From contig JAWNZC010000106.1 in assembly GCA_035771165.1 (NCBI GenBank), positions 2,055,501 through 2,119,500 on the forward strand: a stretch of DNA of 64,000 nucleotides, read 5' to 3'. The translations under genes and the position numbers were made by a program. The stretch comes from Paragorgia papillata. Lineage: Eukaryota; Cnidaria; Anthozoa; Scleralcyonacea; Coralliidae. The notes beneath the pieces are model-generated. The model saw only the letters and a list, made by a program, of their open reading frames with translations. It had not been told where the DNA came from and made no database searches. Below, one piece after another: positions 54,041 to 64,000 of this stretch; position 1 is the first letter of the stretch; the number at the start of each line of letters is the position of its first letter.

Positions 54041-54879
54041 TTTTCAAATTATTTAAATTTACGTCAGCAAATTATTATTTATAAGTTCGGTTGGATTACG
54101 AAATAGTTTTTCAACGATCATCACGAAAGAAATCTTTGCCAGAAAAAATGGTTTCAGCTAAAATGTACATTAATATTACTATGGAAAAAGACCAAAGAAA
54201 GAATGCTAAGAAGAGATGTGGCAGCGAGAAGAGGCAACAATAAATACGACTTAGAACCATTGAAAAAAGCCTAAAAATTACGATAAAGAAGACCGAAAAC
54301 GATGCCGACCGAAATGTATTAAACTGAAAGAACAAGGATGCGTCCTGAAACTGTTCAAAGCCGGTAAAGAATTCTGCTCTGTTGTATTCTACTTAACTCG
54401 AGAGGGAACGATGAAGAAATTTTGAAACAAACGGCTTTTTAGATCATGAAGAGAACTGAATGATGCCTTGTCATATTTAATATTTGTCAACAACGAAAAA
54501 AGTAAGAAACCGCGAACGAGAAAAACAATCTGAAAAGAGCCGACTGAATTGGCAGTGTTTGTGGTGACAAAAGCAGAAGAAACTTTAACGGTAGGAGATT
54601 CGTATTTACCAGTTTCGCTGACTTAAAACGGACGAAATCTTGAAAATGAAAATGAAAATTGATATAAATAATATCTTGTATTTAGAGTTGTCTTTGAACG
54701 CTAGGACATTGGCATTGTGTTTTTCTTGGCCACTGTTTATATATATTTTTGAGTGAAAATTTGTCATTTGGTTCATCTCGTTTTTGTTTTGTTTTTTAAT
54801 ATTGACTTTGCATGTTCTTTCGGTGTGTCAATACATGACTACATGTACAGATGAGCCTCTGTGTGTCATTAATACAACT
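54041..54879. other. No gene recognised
   Basis: AT-rich. Frames on both strands are low-complexity and hydrophobic without motifs. Confidence 0.45.
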
Positions 54880-54962
54880 GAAAAATCAGAAATTAGGGGA
54901 GGGTGTGTTACAAAAATGCATATAAAACGGGCGAAGGGTTGTTGCGTTCATGTATTTCTAAA
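54880..54962 (-). repeat. Dispersed repeat TAGAAATACAT, inverted copy
   Basis: GGGCGAAGGGTTGTTGCG then ATGTATTTCTA is the inverse of 2,660-2,760. It forms most of a 72-codon cysteine-containing frame, which is therefore not a gene. Confidence 0.5.
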
Positions 54963-55410
54963 ATGTATTTTCACAGAATACACTATAGGTGAATGCAAAT
55001 AGAGAACAACGGTTGTTAACCAACCACCCATAAGGTTTATTCCGTTTTACATTTGTTGTGGCCGTCGTGGATACTGTAACTTATATACAATTCCTCTCCT
55101 TTCGATATATATCTCACGCGAGATCACAACACAACCATGCATGCCATTTAATAATCTTTATGTAACAATTTCCCCGATTCTAGAAGAATGCGATTGACAA
55201 TAATGGCTGCCAACCACGATTGATAACTTTCACCATCTTGTCGTTTGTATTCTGTTGACAATGCTAAGTTAAGAAACTACACAATAATCAGGAAAATATA
55301 ACCACTAAACAGCGATTGACAAGCCAAACTTAAATTATAATAAGGTAGAATAAATCTAAAAAGTACTGTACAATGCGAATGTACAAATCATAACAATGGT
55401 TCAATCTTAC

Positions 55411-55518
55411 TTTCTCAGATTGACTCAGGGATGCCCGTTGTTCATCATCTCCTGCAGCCACGACTACGTGAATTAATGAGCCGATAAACAAAAGTAAAAG
55501 CCACAACTTTACATACAT
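55411..55518 (-). CDS. Candidate first exon of a secreted protein
   Basis: ATG at 55,518 gives MYVKLWLLLLFIGSLIHVVV then AAGDDEQRASLSQSEK, a good signal peptide with likely cleavage after VVVAA. The codon for K is followed by GTAAGA, a good splice donor, so translation beyond 55,411 (to the stop at 55,330) is probably intron. No later exon was found at 54-55.3 kb. The upstream 55,520-56,080 has no gene and could hold its promoter. Confidence 0.35.
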
Positions 55519-56082
55519 TTTGCCCTTCCTAAATCCCTATGAATGTGCATTAAATTACCATCAAAATACGCGGAATTACACGAAGACTTCAAATTTGGCG
55601 GTAACGAGATTCGTTGACCTGCGCAATAAGTTCTAGTGCTAGTTTTCTTCAATAGACGCTGCGCGCGAGGCTAATTTTCCAATGTAAAAATGTAAATCTT
55701 AACAAACAGCGCATAAACAAACGAAAATTGCCCTTCGAAATTACCATCATTTTCCAATGAAAATACATTCAAGAGACGTCTCAAGGCATATACTTTCCTA
55801 TACCAAAGGTAACCAAACACGGCGTGCCTTCATCTTCCAAGAACAATCTTGTTAAAAGTTTAGTATGCCAGAATTTTTTCATAACAAAACAGTATATTAA
55901 GTAGTTTAGTTAAGTGAATTTAATAGCATTTATATAATAATAGTTTGTATGTATTAGTAAATTAGTCTTAATTTGTAATAGTTAATCAGCACACCTCTTA
56001 TGGAAATCAGCACAATGTTGAATGAGATTAGTGTGCCTAAATAAAGTTGATCTAAGTATCTTTAGGTCTTGAGAAAGTGGTT

Positions 56083-56595
56083 TTACAGGAGAACGAGGTC
56101 CAACTTTTTGGTTGAATAACAAACTCCACCTTCTAATGTTAGAATCAAAATCAGAGTAATATGAAAAAAATATTTATACGAGTAACTGTTGACAAAGTCA
56201 ACAAACATATAAACCCACACCATTTGGAAACTACAGTAGGTCACCAACAGTCGGTAAATGTCAATCAGTCCAAGGTTCACTAGAATGAAGGCCTTGGTCA
56301 AAATTTTCTTCAAAGAATTTGAAGCATTCTCCCTCACGTCCTTCTCACTGCTCTCTGACGACCTGGTTTGCAGAACTTCAACAATCACTGGAAAACATTT
56401 CTCAAAGTTGGACAATGATCTTTCGAAATAGGCAGAAAATCTGGTTGTGCTTAGACCTGTCAGTTTGTATAACCTCCTATTCTGTTCCTCAGCCGCTGTG
56501 AGACACTGCTTCAGACCCTTTCCAATGTTCCGTTTCTGAATTATGTCATTGACTATTGAAATGTGTTCCAAAAACCAGTCAAAAAGTGTGGTCAT
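56083..56595 (-). pseudogene. Transposase-like family (hAT/RNase H-type?), C-terminal part
   Basis: 170 codons. GKGLKQCLTAAEEQNRRLYK, TTRFSAYFERSLSNFEKCFP and LGLIDIYRLL continue the protein of 56,592-57,338 after a one-base shift at the overlap. It runs out of family similarity after QMVWVY. Such proteins are widespread in cnidarians and look hAT-derived; the assignment is tentative. Confidence 0.55.
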
Positions 56596-57338
56596 CTCTC
56601 TGATATCCTTGGTGCCAGTTCAATGTTATTGGCTGGCTCCCACATCTGGGTGATCCACTTCTCATCATTGTCCATTACTCCCATCAGCACGTACTGTCCA
56701 TCCCAACCAACTCCTTCCAACTGAGTGTCTTCAACACCAGCTTTGTTCAGAGCATCCTTGGCCATTGCAGCCAGACTGAGAGCATCATGATGAATCACAG
56801 CAGGCACTTCTAGCATGACTGGAGCCAGCATTACATCTGACAGAGGGTTGGATGGAACAGGAACAATGATTGCATGGATCTGTCCAGTTCTTTTGTTTGG
56901 AGTCATCTTATCCATCACCATACCAACAGGAGGTTTCTGATTTGTGCAGTCAAGTTTCTGTGATAAAGCTTCTTTTAAATTAACATCCATAGTAGCAGCT
57001 ATATCTTTTGTCAATGCCTTTGCAAACATTCTGCTATGATTCAGGTCTCCTACTTCACATTTGTTCAACTTAGCTGTCAACACATCACTTTCAAAGCTGT
57101 TGTAACTGTTGCCATGCATTATCTCATTGTATCGGATTCTGAACAGATTCATTCCAGCCGTGTAAGATCTGGATTGTCTTTCAGACTCTGCCAACTGTTC
57201 TGCTTTAATCCTTTCCAACTGTTTCTGATCGTATGCATTCTTTTCCCTTCCCTCAGCCCCAAACAGGTGCTCCAGAATGTGACTTTTCAAATGACAGAAG
57301 ACTCTTGGCTGTTGGTCAGGATTTCCCAACTTCTGTAA
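56592..57338 (-). pseudogene. Transposase-like family (hAT/RNase H-type?), N-terminal part
   Basis: Begins after a splice-acceptor-like TAATTTACAG at 57,339 (KLGNPDQQPRVFCHLKSHIL). It has QKPPVGMVMDKMTPNKRTGQ with the family's first aspartate, LEVPAVIHHDALSLA, and EGVGWDGQYVLMGV, then WITQMWEPANNIELAP. It is open for 249 codons with no stop. The intact length and acceptor suggest an exon of a once-functional gene. Confidence 0.6.
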
Positions 57339-57403
57339 ATTATATTTGTCTTTATCAACTTTGAAATATCAAAAAGTGAAAACCATGATAATACTTTACT
57401 ATT

Positions 57404-57642
57404 TTATGATACAACGTGTTCTGCTGAAGTAAACGTCAATTTTAAATCGCTGATTATTTCAATAAATTTTCCCCACAAATTTTGCTTTTTATCTGTTTGA
57501 CTTTCTTCTGCATTTGGTAATAATTTTGGGATATCAATATGCCGGAACAAGTTTAATTTTTCTGGACCAGTTAGATCTCTGTAATCCAATTTTTTTTTGT
57601 ATCAGGATTTACCCTCCAGTCAAATGAAATTCCTAAGTTCTG
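57404..57642 (-). pseudogene. LSGDGT-family protein, middle part
   Basis: After an acceptor-like TTTTTACAG the strand reads NLGISFDWRVNPDTKK. A run of nine A shifts the frame, then DYRDLTGPEKLNLFRHIDI and LWGKFIEI follow. The LTGPEKLxLF block is characteristic of a large uncharacterised cnidarian family. It stops at 57,404. Confidence 0.65.
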
Positions 57643-57652
57643 TAAAAATGTT

Positions 57653-57895
57653 TCATATGCAGCCATGTGTAACATGATCTAGCTCAATAAAAGAAAATAG
57701 TGGTGGGTGTTGGCAATTACATCTTTTTGACTTAGCATGTGTAGCAATTTCACTCAGAGATCTGGCTCCAAATTCTGGGCTGTCTAAAGACCATGGTTTA
57801 CTTAAATCCCCCCTCTGAAGCCTTCGGCATTTGCACCATATGCATGCATATTCATGATTTGCGGGCCTTATTCCACAGACTTTAGACAAAAATTT
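57653..57895 (-). pseudogene. LSGDGT-family protein, YACIWC block
   Basis: KVCGIRPANHEYACIWCKCR, then FGARSLSEIATHAKSKRCNC and PPLFSFIELDHV. The cysteines suggest a metal-binding site. It ends at VTHGCI where the family normally continues toward an LH..LRI segment, so there is a deletion here. Confidence 0.68.
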
Positions 57896-58997
57896 CTAGT
57901 CCCCTCCCAAAAAATATTCCAACTTATAAGTATTACCATTAACTGTAATTTGTTTTTAATTTTTCATTTCATCTCTGAGAGCTATTCTCAAGTTTTCATA
58001 ATCTTCTTTCATTTTAATTATCGCTAAGACGTAGTTTCCCTTTTTGTATCTGCGCTTGCGCAGATATATTGCTATCGTGTTGTGTGTGGGTGTGTGGGTG
58101 TGTGTGTTTGTTAGCTTTTTCGTGTAAACTCTAACCAATGCGCGACAATTACATCGGGGACAATCGAAGCTTAGAATTTTTTGGCGTCAACGTACGAGCT
58201 GTCAGGTTGAACGATGGAAACAAGTATTCTTTAATCCCGATCGTGTTTATAATATTATTTCGTCGCCATATCTATGCCACATCAAAAGAGCAACACTATT
58301 TTCGAAGAAAGACAATATTGCTGATACAAATGGCAAGTATTTTTAACATGACTTATAGTAAACTTGCAAGTGTGATCTATCACAGTTTTTGTGCGTTATA
58401 CAGAACGATTGAATAGTTGACAAAAGGTTTTCAACTCGTTGGGCGATTTTATATCGAGTCAGGCGACTCAGGCCAACACGTGTACTATATAAAACTGTTT
58501 ATGAATTAGGACCGTGGTCTTCAAGTGACAAACATTACTCTTTGGAAGGCAAACAATTGTCTTTGGAGGAAACTTACAACTATTTATTTCACAACCGGTA
58601 GCATCATTTTACATTTTTAATGCCATCAAGTGTATTTAGCAGTACACACATGTACAGTACTCATTGACTGCTTGCTGTATAATAAACAATCCAAGATTTT
58701 GAACTAGATTTTTCTATTTAGCTTATAGATACGTGCCATACATGTCAGGTAAACAACCTCACTGCCTTATTAATAAGAATAACAAGTATATATTTCACAA
58801 CATGTACAGGTAGCATTCTTTTACATTTTTAAAGCAATCAAGTTTATTAGTAGTGCCTATTTAATAAATATTAGGTTGTTGTAAGTTGACAAAGTTGTAT
58901 CTAATAAACCACGATCAGACTCACGATTTATTTTCTTTAATATCAAGGGATTAGCTTGTTATCTCATTCACTTATTAGTTATTACGTTCACTGAACT
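57896..58997. other. No gene; TG microsatellite at 58,078-58,108
   Basis: TGCGCTTGCGCAG at 58,047 resembles an NRF1 site; (TG)n with GGG steps follows. A 92-codon plus-strand frame from 58,138 has no recognisable motif. Confidence 0.45.
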
Positions 58998-59205
58998 GGC
59001 CTGTTTACAAGGAGGTAGGGTTACCCTAGCACCCGAGTCAAAGTTAGGGTCATCCTGCTGCCCAGGTCAACTTTATTAGACCTTAATAACAAGTAGGCAG
59101 GTAGGCGCGTTATCCCTACCAAATGCATTTACAAGGACAAAACATAACCTGGCTACTAGGGTAACCCTGGCAGCTGGGTTACCCTAGTAGCATCCTTGTA
59201 AACAC
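58998..59205. mobile_element. MITE with TTACCCTAG arms
   Basis: GGCCTGTTTACAAGGAGGTA and GGTTACCCTAG face the inverse CTAGGGTAACC words and CCTTGTAAAC at the right end. No clear target duplication. Layout like 21,931-22,325. Confidence 0.6.
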
Positions 59206-59400
59206 GACAAACAAAAAATGCAAGAAATGTATGATAACTAGGGTAATATGAGTGCTTTAGACACTTTGAATATCAGGGATGATAGTGAATGCATTACGAT
59301 TTCATGTCAACCTCGAGTTTGTGCCATTGTTTCATAATAGGCACTATTTATAGGCTATAAATTCTGTTCTATAAATGTGTTCAGCGCAGATACATGTACG

Positions 59401-59745
59401 CTATGCGTACCTTTTGTTACTTATTGCCACATTATTTTCATTTAAAATTGTGTAAGTGACATTTTCAAGAGTTAACCTCTCTCCAATATATGTGCCATCT
59501 CCACTTAACTTTACTTTAACGGTATCTTTATCATTAATAACCTGGTTAGCTCTCAACCGTCGAATAGTTTCCTCTAAACTTTCTACAAAACTTATTTGAA
59601 TACCCTCTGTATCTCCTGGTGTTGGTTTCAAACTCCATTCAAACTATTTACTAACTGCACCCATGCACTTTTCCATATTATATAAATTTGGAACATCAGT
59701 AGCATGTTTTGAAAAAATCTCCCTCCATGCCTCATTTGAAATTTA
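59401..59745 (-). pseudogene. LSGDGT-family protein, N-terminal part
   Basis: From about 59,745 the strand reads NEAWREIFSKHATDVPNLYN, a TAG near 59,645, then KPTPGDTEGIQISFVESLEE and VKVKLSGDGTYIGERLTLEN. KLSGDGTxIG is the signature of this family, whose later blocks lie at 57,404-57,895 on the same strand. An MITE and ~1.5 kb separate them. Confidence 0.68.
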
Positions 59746-59920
59746 TCTTTTAACTACAACCACAGCTTTAAATTATCTATATCATTAATTTCCTTAGGAG
59801 AATTACAACGAGATTAAGATTTCATAATTGTTTGTTTATTCATTAGGACTTTAACTTTAATGGGTGCATAATTATGAAGTTCAAGGAATGCAAGTGTAGC
59901 TTGCATGCACACTCTTAAAA

Positions 59921-60501
59921 CAAGGTGTGTTAAAACAACACACTTTTCTTGTCCAGAATATAACACACCTTAAGATGTGTTAATATGACACACTAATGTG
60001 TGTTATTACAACATGTGTTAACTTAACACACCTTAAGGTGTGTTTTTTGCTTGTCCAGAATATAACACACCTTAAGGTGTGTATAAAGCCCTAATCAAAC
60101 GAGAACGCAAGTCATCGCAAGTTGGCAGTCAGAATTTCTGTGGCAGTCGTTCGGACACCCAAATTAACAAAATAAAGGTTTCATGAATGTTTTAAACAAG
60201 TTTTAACTTTGTCACGATATATGATATTTTCGGGAAATTATTCAGAGCGGCTGGCTGAGATAGCGTGACGGGAACTTGCGATGACTTGCGTTCTCGTTTG
60301 ATTAGGGCTTAACACACCTTAAGGTGTGTTTTATAAAAAGGTGTGTTATTTAACACACTTTAGTGTGTTGTAATAACAAACATTAATGTGTCATATTAAC
60401 ACATCTTAAGGTGTGTTATATTCTGGACAAGAAAAGTGTGTTAATGTAACACACCTTAATGTAACACACCTTAAGATGTGTTAGTTTAACACACCTTAAG
60501 A
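59921..60501. repeat. Array of 20-bp palindromes (AACACACCTTAAGGTGTGTT)
   Basis: About seven full or near-full copies of the perfect palindrome AACACACCTTAAGGTGTGTT, plus partial ones, interrupted by the MITE at 60,087-60,309. The array is also a larger inverted repeat: the 59,944-60,007 block (TTCTTGTCCAGAATATAACA) returns inverted at 60,365-60,432. A direct copy of TTGTCCAGAATATAACACACC lies at 60,051. Half-sites (AGGTGTGT) resemble the T-box half-site AGGTGTGA. Confidence 0.85.
60087..60309. mobile_element. Harbinger-like MITE, 223 bp
   Basis: Ends AGCCCTAATCAAACGAGAAC / inverse, flanked by TAA (60,084-60,086 and 60,310-60,312). It is inserted in the palindrome array. A second copy is at 61,182. 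Confidence 0.88.
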
Positions 60502-60641
60502 TCTGATAAATAAATACACAAAGAGTTAAACTGAAAAAAATATATTAGAAAATATATAATTATTTTCAAAAAATATCTATACAATACCAAAACTATGAAG
60601 TACGTTATAAAGCAATTTGTTTCCTAGTTCATATATTTTAT

Positions 60642-60966
60642 TTAAATAGTATAATAGACATCATTTCGGAGTTCAGCCATGAAAGTTGAGTATTTAGTTC
60701 CTCTAAATACATTGTCTTTAATTTCTAAAGCAACGTCTTGCAGGAAAAAAAGAATTCCTGACATGCTATCAGGGTAGCTCGCATCAAATACGAAGTAGGT
60801 TGATATGACATCCACCAAAGCGTATGCTAAATCAGTATTTGATTAAAAAAAAAGACTTATCCTCTCCAGAAACAAAAACCTGCAACACATCATCCGGAAT
60901 CCCAAGATGAACCAAACGAAACTCAACCATCTTGTCCTTGAACAAAGCGTCTGGTTTTGTAGATGG
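60642..60966 (-). CDS. Candidate last exon of an unrecognised gene
   Basis: After TTAATTCCACAG (acceptor) the strand reads PSTKPDALFKDKMVEFRLVH and LGIPDDVLQVFVSGEDKSFF. A run of nine T shifts the frame; then SNTDLAYALVDVISTYFVFD, PDSMSGILFFLQDVALEIKD and KYSTFMAEL follow to a TAA at 60,642. AATAAA comes directly after the stop. The FVFD-YP-FLQ pattern resembles uncharacterised cnidarian and fish proteins, but I cannot name it. Confidence 0.5.
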
Positions 60967-61181
60967 CTGTGGAATTAAAACGAAGTACTTTCATTATAAA
61001 ATATTATTTATATGTATATAAACAATAACAGTTCTTGAACAATAGCAAAGTGAACTGATGACGTCATGTTTGTTTCAGTTTATAATCTATTTTCGCATTC
61101 CCAATAAAGGAAAATGGCTATTTAGAAATCCCGAGATTTAATTCCAGTTCGTTTGTCTGACTTTCAGCCTACAAATAGTTA
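60967..61181. other. Probable intron, left part
   Basis: Between candidate exons. GATGACGTCATG (CRE-like) lies at 61,057. No coding signal. Confidence 0.35.
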
Positions 61182-61405
61182 AGCCCTAATCAAACGAGAA
61201 CGCAAGTCATCGCAAGTTGGCAGTCACGAATTTCTGTGGCGGTCGTTCGAACTCCGGATTAACAAAATAAAGGTTTCATGAGTGTTTTAAACAAGTTTTA
61301 ACTTTGTCACGGTACATAATATTTTCGAGAAAGCATTCAGAGCGGCTGGCTGAGATAGCGTGACTGCCAAGTTGCGATGACTTGCGTTCTCGTTTGATTA
61401 GGGCT
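61182..61405. mobile_element. Harbinger-like MITE, 224 bp
   Basis: Same family as 60,087-60,309, with ends AGCCCTAATC / GATTAGGGCT and flanks TTA (61,179-61,181 and 61,406-61,408). The two insertions have different TWA duplications, confirming independent events. Confidence 0.88.
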
Positions 61406-61408
61406 TTA

Positions 61409-62091
61409 CTGTGTGTTTTGCTATAAACCAAAGATCACATGCATGCTTGATGGCATACTACACTGAAAAAAAATCTGAATATCCCACCCAGAGAATTGTA
61501 CCTAAGGACTCTGAATCAGCACATCGGCACTGTGACCACAAGCTATTGAGACACGGTCAGGACAGTCAGGACAATTTCACTTCATTTAAAATATGCCACA
61601 AGTGTGTATTAGCTAGAGTGGTGTTATTATTTCTTTGTGAATCAAATATTAAAGTACTATGGATAGATCATGTTTTACATTATTGTTGTCGTTTTATTTA
61701 CAGCAACATTGCAATGTTGACTTGCAAACGGTACAGTGACTTCTTGGCAAGTTGCTAAAAATTCGCATTTTAAACATCGAATTTCACATACATAAGTTTA
61801 CTTGGAGTTAATTGTTCTGACTTTCAATAGAATTTCATATTGTGTGAAGTCCAATATTTAAAAAGGGAATTGTTAGGAACTTGTTAAGAAATCACCATGG
61901 ACCAACATTGCAATGTTGCTGTCAATATTGCAAAGTCAAAGTGGGAAAGAAAGTGGTTTGACTGTAATACTGATAACATTACATGCCAATCAGAAACATA
62001 AGAAAATTGATTCAAATAATATTATAAAAAAATAAACCTAAAACCTGCTAGTTATTAATAAAAATAATCTACAGTATACTCACATCCTTGA
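61409..62091. other. Probable intron, right part; no other feature
   Basis: A plus-strand frame of 115 codons at 61,411 begins in the MITE flank and has no domain. CAACATTGCAATGTTG-type words occur at 61,704 and 61,902. Confidence 0.4.
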
Positions 62092-62241
62092 ATTTTATTA
62101 TTGTACCGCCCTTCTTCACAGTTTTCTTCTCAGTAATTTTCACAACATTAACAATGTCCTCATTGGTGATTTGTCCAGGCTTTCTTAAAACTCGTTTCAC
62201 AGCACCAAATAATCTTTCCACTGCATTTCCTTGTGGATCTG
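62092..62241 (-). CDS. Candidate internal exon of an unrecognised gene
   Basis: The acceptor TATTTTCAG precedes PQGNAVERLFGAVKRVLRKP, then GQITNEDIVNVVKITEKKTV and KKGGTIIKFKD, and GAT|GTGAGT (good donor) ends it. The exit phase is 0, matching the entry phase of the 60,966 exon. No stop and both splice sites support a real exon. Upstream exons would lie beyond 62,480, where a transposon is now inserted. Confidence 0.45.
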
Positions 62242-62480
62242 AAAATATGAAATGTTATTCAGTACAGAACTGGTACTGTATAACTTAAATCAAGACAGGT
62301 AATGGAAACATATTTTGGGATAATAGGAAGACAGGAAACATAGAAAACAATTTTCTTAAATTTATTAATCCTTTATTTCACGATTGTATCAATCTCTGGC
62401 CTACATGTACTAAATACTTTGTCTGCATACTGTGCTACAATTACAATTTACAACAATTCAACCCATTGCTCCTGCTTTAA
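62242..62480. other. No gene recognised
   Basis: Between the candidate exon and the transposon end; AT-rich. Confidence 0.4.
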
Positions 62481-64000
62481 GGGGACTCTCTACCCTAAAT
62501 ATAGCAAATCTGGTCAATTTTTTTGAATCAGCGAATTTCAACAAAAAAACAAATCTACAGTTAGTTAAATGTGAATGTTTCTTTAAGAATAGTATTTAAA
62601 CTTTACAAAAACCTTACTTTACTCATTCCACATAACTTCAGGGGGGATAATTCACATATTTCAGTACATGTATAAAATGCTAAAACTCAAAGGCAATTAA
62701 AGATGCAAGTATGAAACTTACCACATTTGTGCAACATGCACCAAGGAACAAATTAATGATTCATTTTTTTGATTGGACCCTTGGTGTTACCATGGTAACA
62801 ATAAAAACATCCAAAAAGCTACTTTCTTGTTATCTTTCCCAGAATTTGGTATATGATAAAAAGCTCTCATTAAGTTTTCAAGAACAATTCTGTGAGCAAC
62901 CTGAGAAAATTTCAGCCAAATCCATTAAAAGCTCTTTGAGTTTTAGCATTTTAAAGGTTAAAATGTGCGGAAAACTTGTTTTTCGGAAAATCAAAGGTAA
63001 AAGTGGACTAACATGTCTTCGCATCATACCCTTAATTTCATATATCCTGTTACACAAACTTTTACCAAACAGCAAACTATTCATCCATATTTCAAAGTTT
63101 AAATCTGTCCAATACACTAGTTAGCCTTCTTTCTTGGTCTTTTGGCTGGTTTTGGTCCTGGTAATGCTTCTTCATTGAAAGCACCACTGGCGTAAGATGG
63201 CCCACCCTCTCTGTCTCTGGCTTCCTGCTCTCGAACAAGTTTGGCTTGCCTTTGGGCAATTCTTTTCTTTTTTTCTACCAGACTGGCTTTTCTGGCAGCA
63301 CCAAGCATTCTCTTTTTGTCCTTTTTTATTCCTGCTTGCTCAGTATACTGGCCATGTGGTATCTTGGCCAACTTCATCACTTCGTGCCGAGCATCTGACC
63401 CACTGTCAAACTGAAGAACAGCAGACATTCCAGCCATTTCAACTGCCTTAGGCCCTTTGTATTTATGTTTTGGAGCTTTTGTCCAAACAATACCATTTAG
63501 GCTTTCATTTTGATTCTGTGAATAACCAAGCAAACATCGAAGGAGCAAAGATCGTTCACTAAGTCGGGTAAATATAGGAAGAAGGAAGTCGAGGAAAACT
63601 GGATCAAGGTAGTGGACCTTTGGATCAACCTCTTTCTTTGTCCTAACATATTGACACCAAGAATCTGCATGCTGAGGGCAAAACTTGTGTCTTTTTTTGG
63701 AATCAGGCAACAGTACACTATGGTGAAGTACAGCAAAAATGGCTTCTTGCATACTTTTTATGGAATTGTTTATTTCTTTTTCCAACTTGGCATTCCGATT
63801 TACATTTCTTCGTATAGCTTTGCCATAGTACTCTTGAAATTTGTCAATAGTTTTGTCTGAAAGTCTATGACCTTTTCCACCCACTGACTTTCCATCTTTC
63901 AACTTCCCTGTTGTTTTCTTTTTCAAATCCCTGAGCAGTTCCAAGCCTTTTCTGTACATGGCCAATACAGTCCAGTTTCCTAACTCGATAACAAACAACA
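62481..64000 (-). mobile_element. Second TTAA-flanked Mutator-domain transposon (runs off the window)
   Basis: TTAA at 62,477-62,480 is followed by GGGGACTCTCTACCCTAAA, matching the skeleton of the right end of the 48,555-51,751 element. GTTACCATGGTAAC is at 62,786. Only the 3' part of the transposase is in the window. Confidence 0.65.
63117..64000 (-). pseudogene. Mutator-domain transposase, C-terminal half (partial)
   Basis: The main frame reads KDGKSVGGKGHRLSDKTIDK, QHADSWCQYVRTKKEVDPKV, LLRCLLGYSQNQNESLNGIV and a lysine-rich end, homologous along its length to 49,201-50,100. The last ~70 bases of the window read VRKLDCIGHVQKRLGTAQGF in another frame, so a one-base shift lies near 63,930. 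The acidic tail of the first copy is replaced by KPAKRPRKK. The N-terminal half lies outside. Confidence 0.85.

Noticed and set aside
54784..55002. Cysteine-containing 72-codon plus-strand frame resembling a small secreted peptide
   Set aside because: Most of it is an inverted copy of the TAGAAATACAT dispersed repeat; no splice or family support.
59921..60501. Palindrome array as a CRISPR or integron-like array
   Set aside because: Repeats are palindromes without unique equal-length spacers, and the whole block is an inverted repeat with a MITE in it.
61411..61758. 115-codon plus-strand frame with Cys and His residues
   Set aside because: Spacing does not form a zinc finger, it starts at the MITE edge, and it lies in the probable intron of a minus-strand gene.

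Overview
The window is a eukaryotic, AT-rich, intergenic-like stretch, most likely from an anthozoan or other cnidarian. I infer this from the mix of element families: a Helitron with a long N-terminal protein, a K02A2.6-type Gypsy, transposases with a Mutator-like domain, RecQ helicase fragments inside transposons, a eukaryotic integrase-core family, and TTAGGG-type telomeric repeats. No species can be named. No complete, intact host gene is visible. Almost everything that can be read is a transposable element (TE), a fragment of one, or a palindromic repeat.

Layout. 1-5.6 kb: dispersed repeats, two miniature elements (MITEs) with readable target-site duplications (TSDs), a ~1 kb foldback and hairpins. 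5.7-15.9 kb: a decayed Helitron on the minus strand, split by a 4.6 kb Gypsy retrotransposon (7,986-12,592) with 200/192-bp LTRs and a CCTCT target duplication. 15.9-24.7 kb: MITEs, two hAT-like elements with perfect 8-bp duplications, an interstitial telomere-like block, G21 and AT runs, and a tRNA-like SINE head. 24,743-41,182: three near-identical head-to-tail copies of a ~5.5 kb unit. Each carries hairpins, a Harbinger-like MITE, an exon-like piece, two RecQ-helicase fragments and a 115-bp piece of a zinc-finger exon. 41.2-45.5 kb: a TTAA-flanked MITE, then a ~2.6 kb inverted duplication of an integrase-core-family gene; one arm is fused to a C2H2 zinc finger and is the related copy of the 115-bp piece. 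45.5-48.5 kb: little, apart from a 178-bp (TTTG)n tract. 48,555-51,751: an element with TTAA ends encoding a Mutator-domain transposase; a second member starts at 62,481 and runs off the window. 52-60 kb: remnants of a family with an LSGDGT motif, a chromo-like fragment, a transposase-like fragment and one plausible secreted-protein first exon. 59.9-60.5 kb: an array of 20-bp palindromes. 60.6-62.2 kb: two phase-compatible coding exons of an unrecognised gene.

Nothing here works as a gene cluster. What links the parts is mobility: elements are nested in one another, and helicase and zinc-finger exons have been picked up and multiplied. The most unusual items are the RecQ fragment inside a terminal-inverted-repeat (TIR) element with a 9-bp target duplication; the TTAA-flanked transposon family with a CCATGG palindrome at similar distances from its ends, shared with a MITE; the repeated palindrome + CCAAT + ATGGCGGC modules; and the palindrome array.
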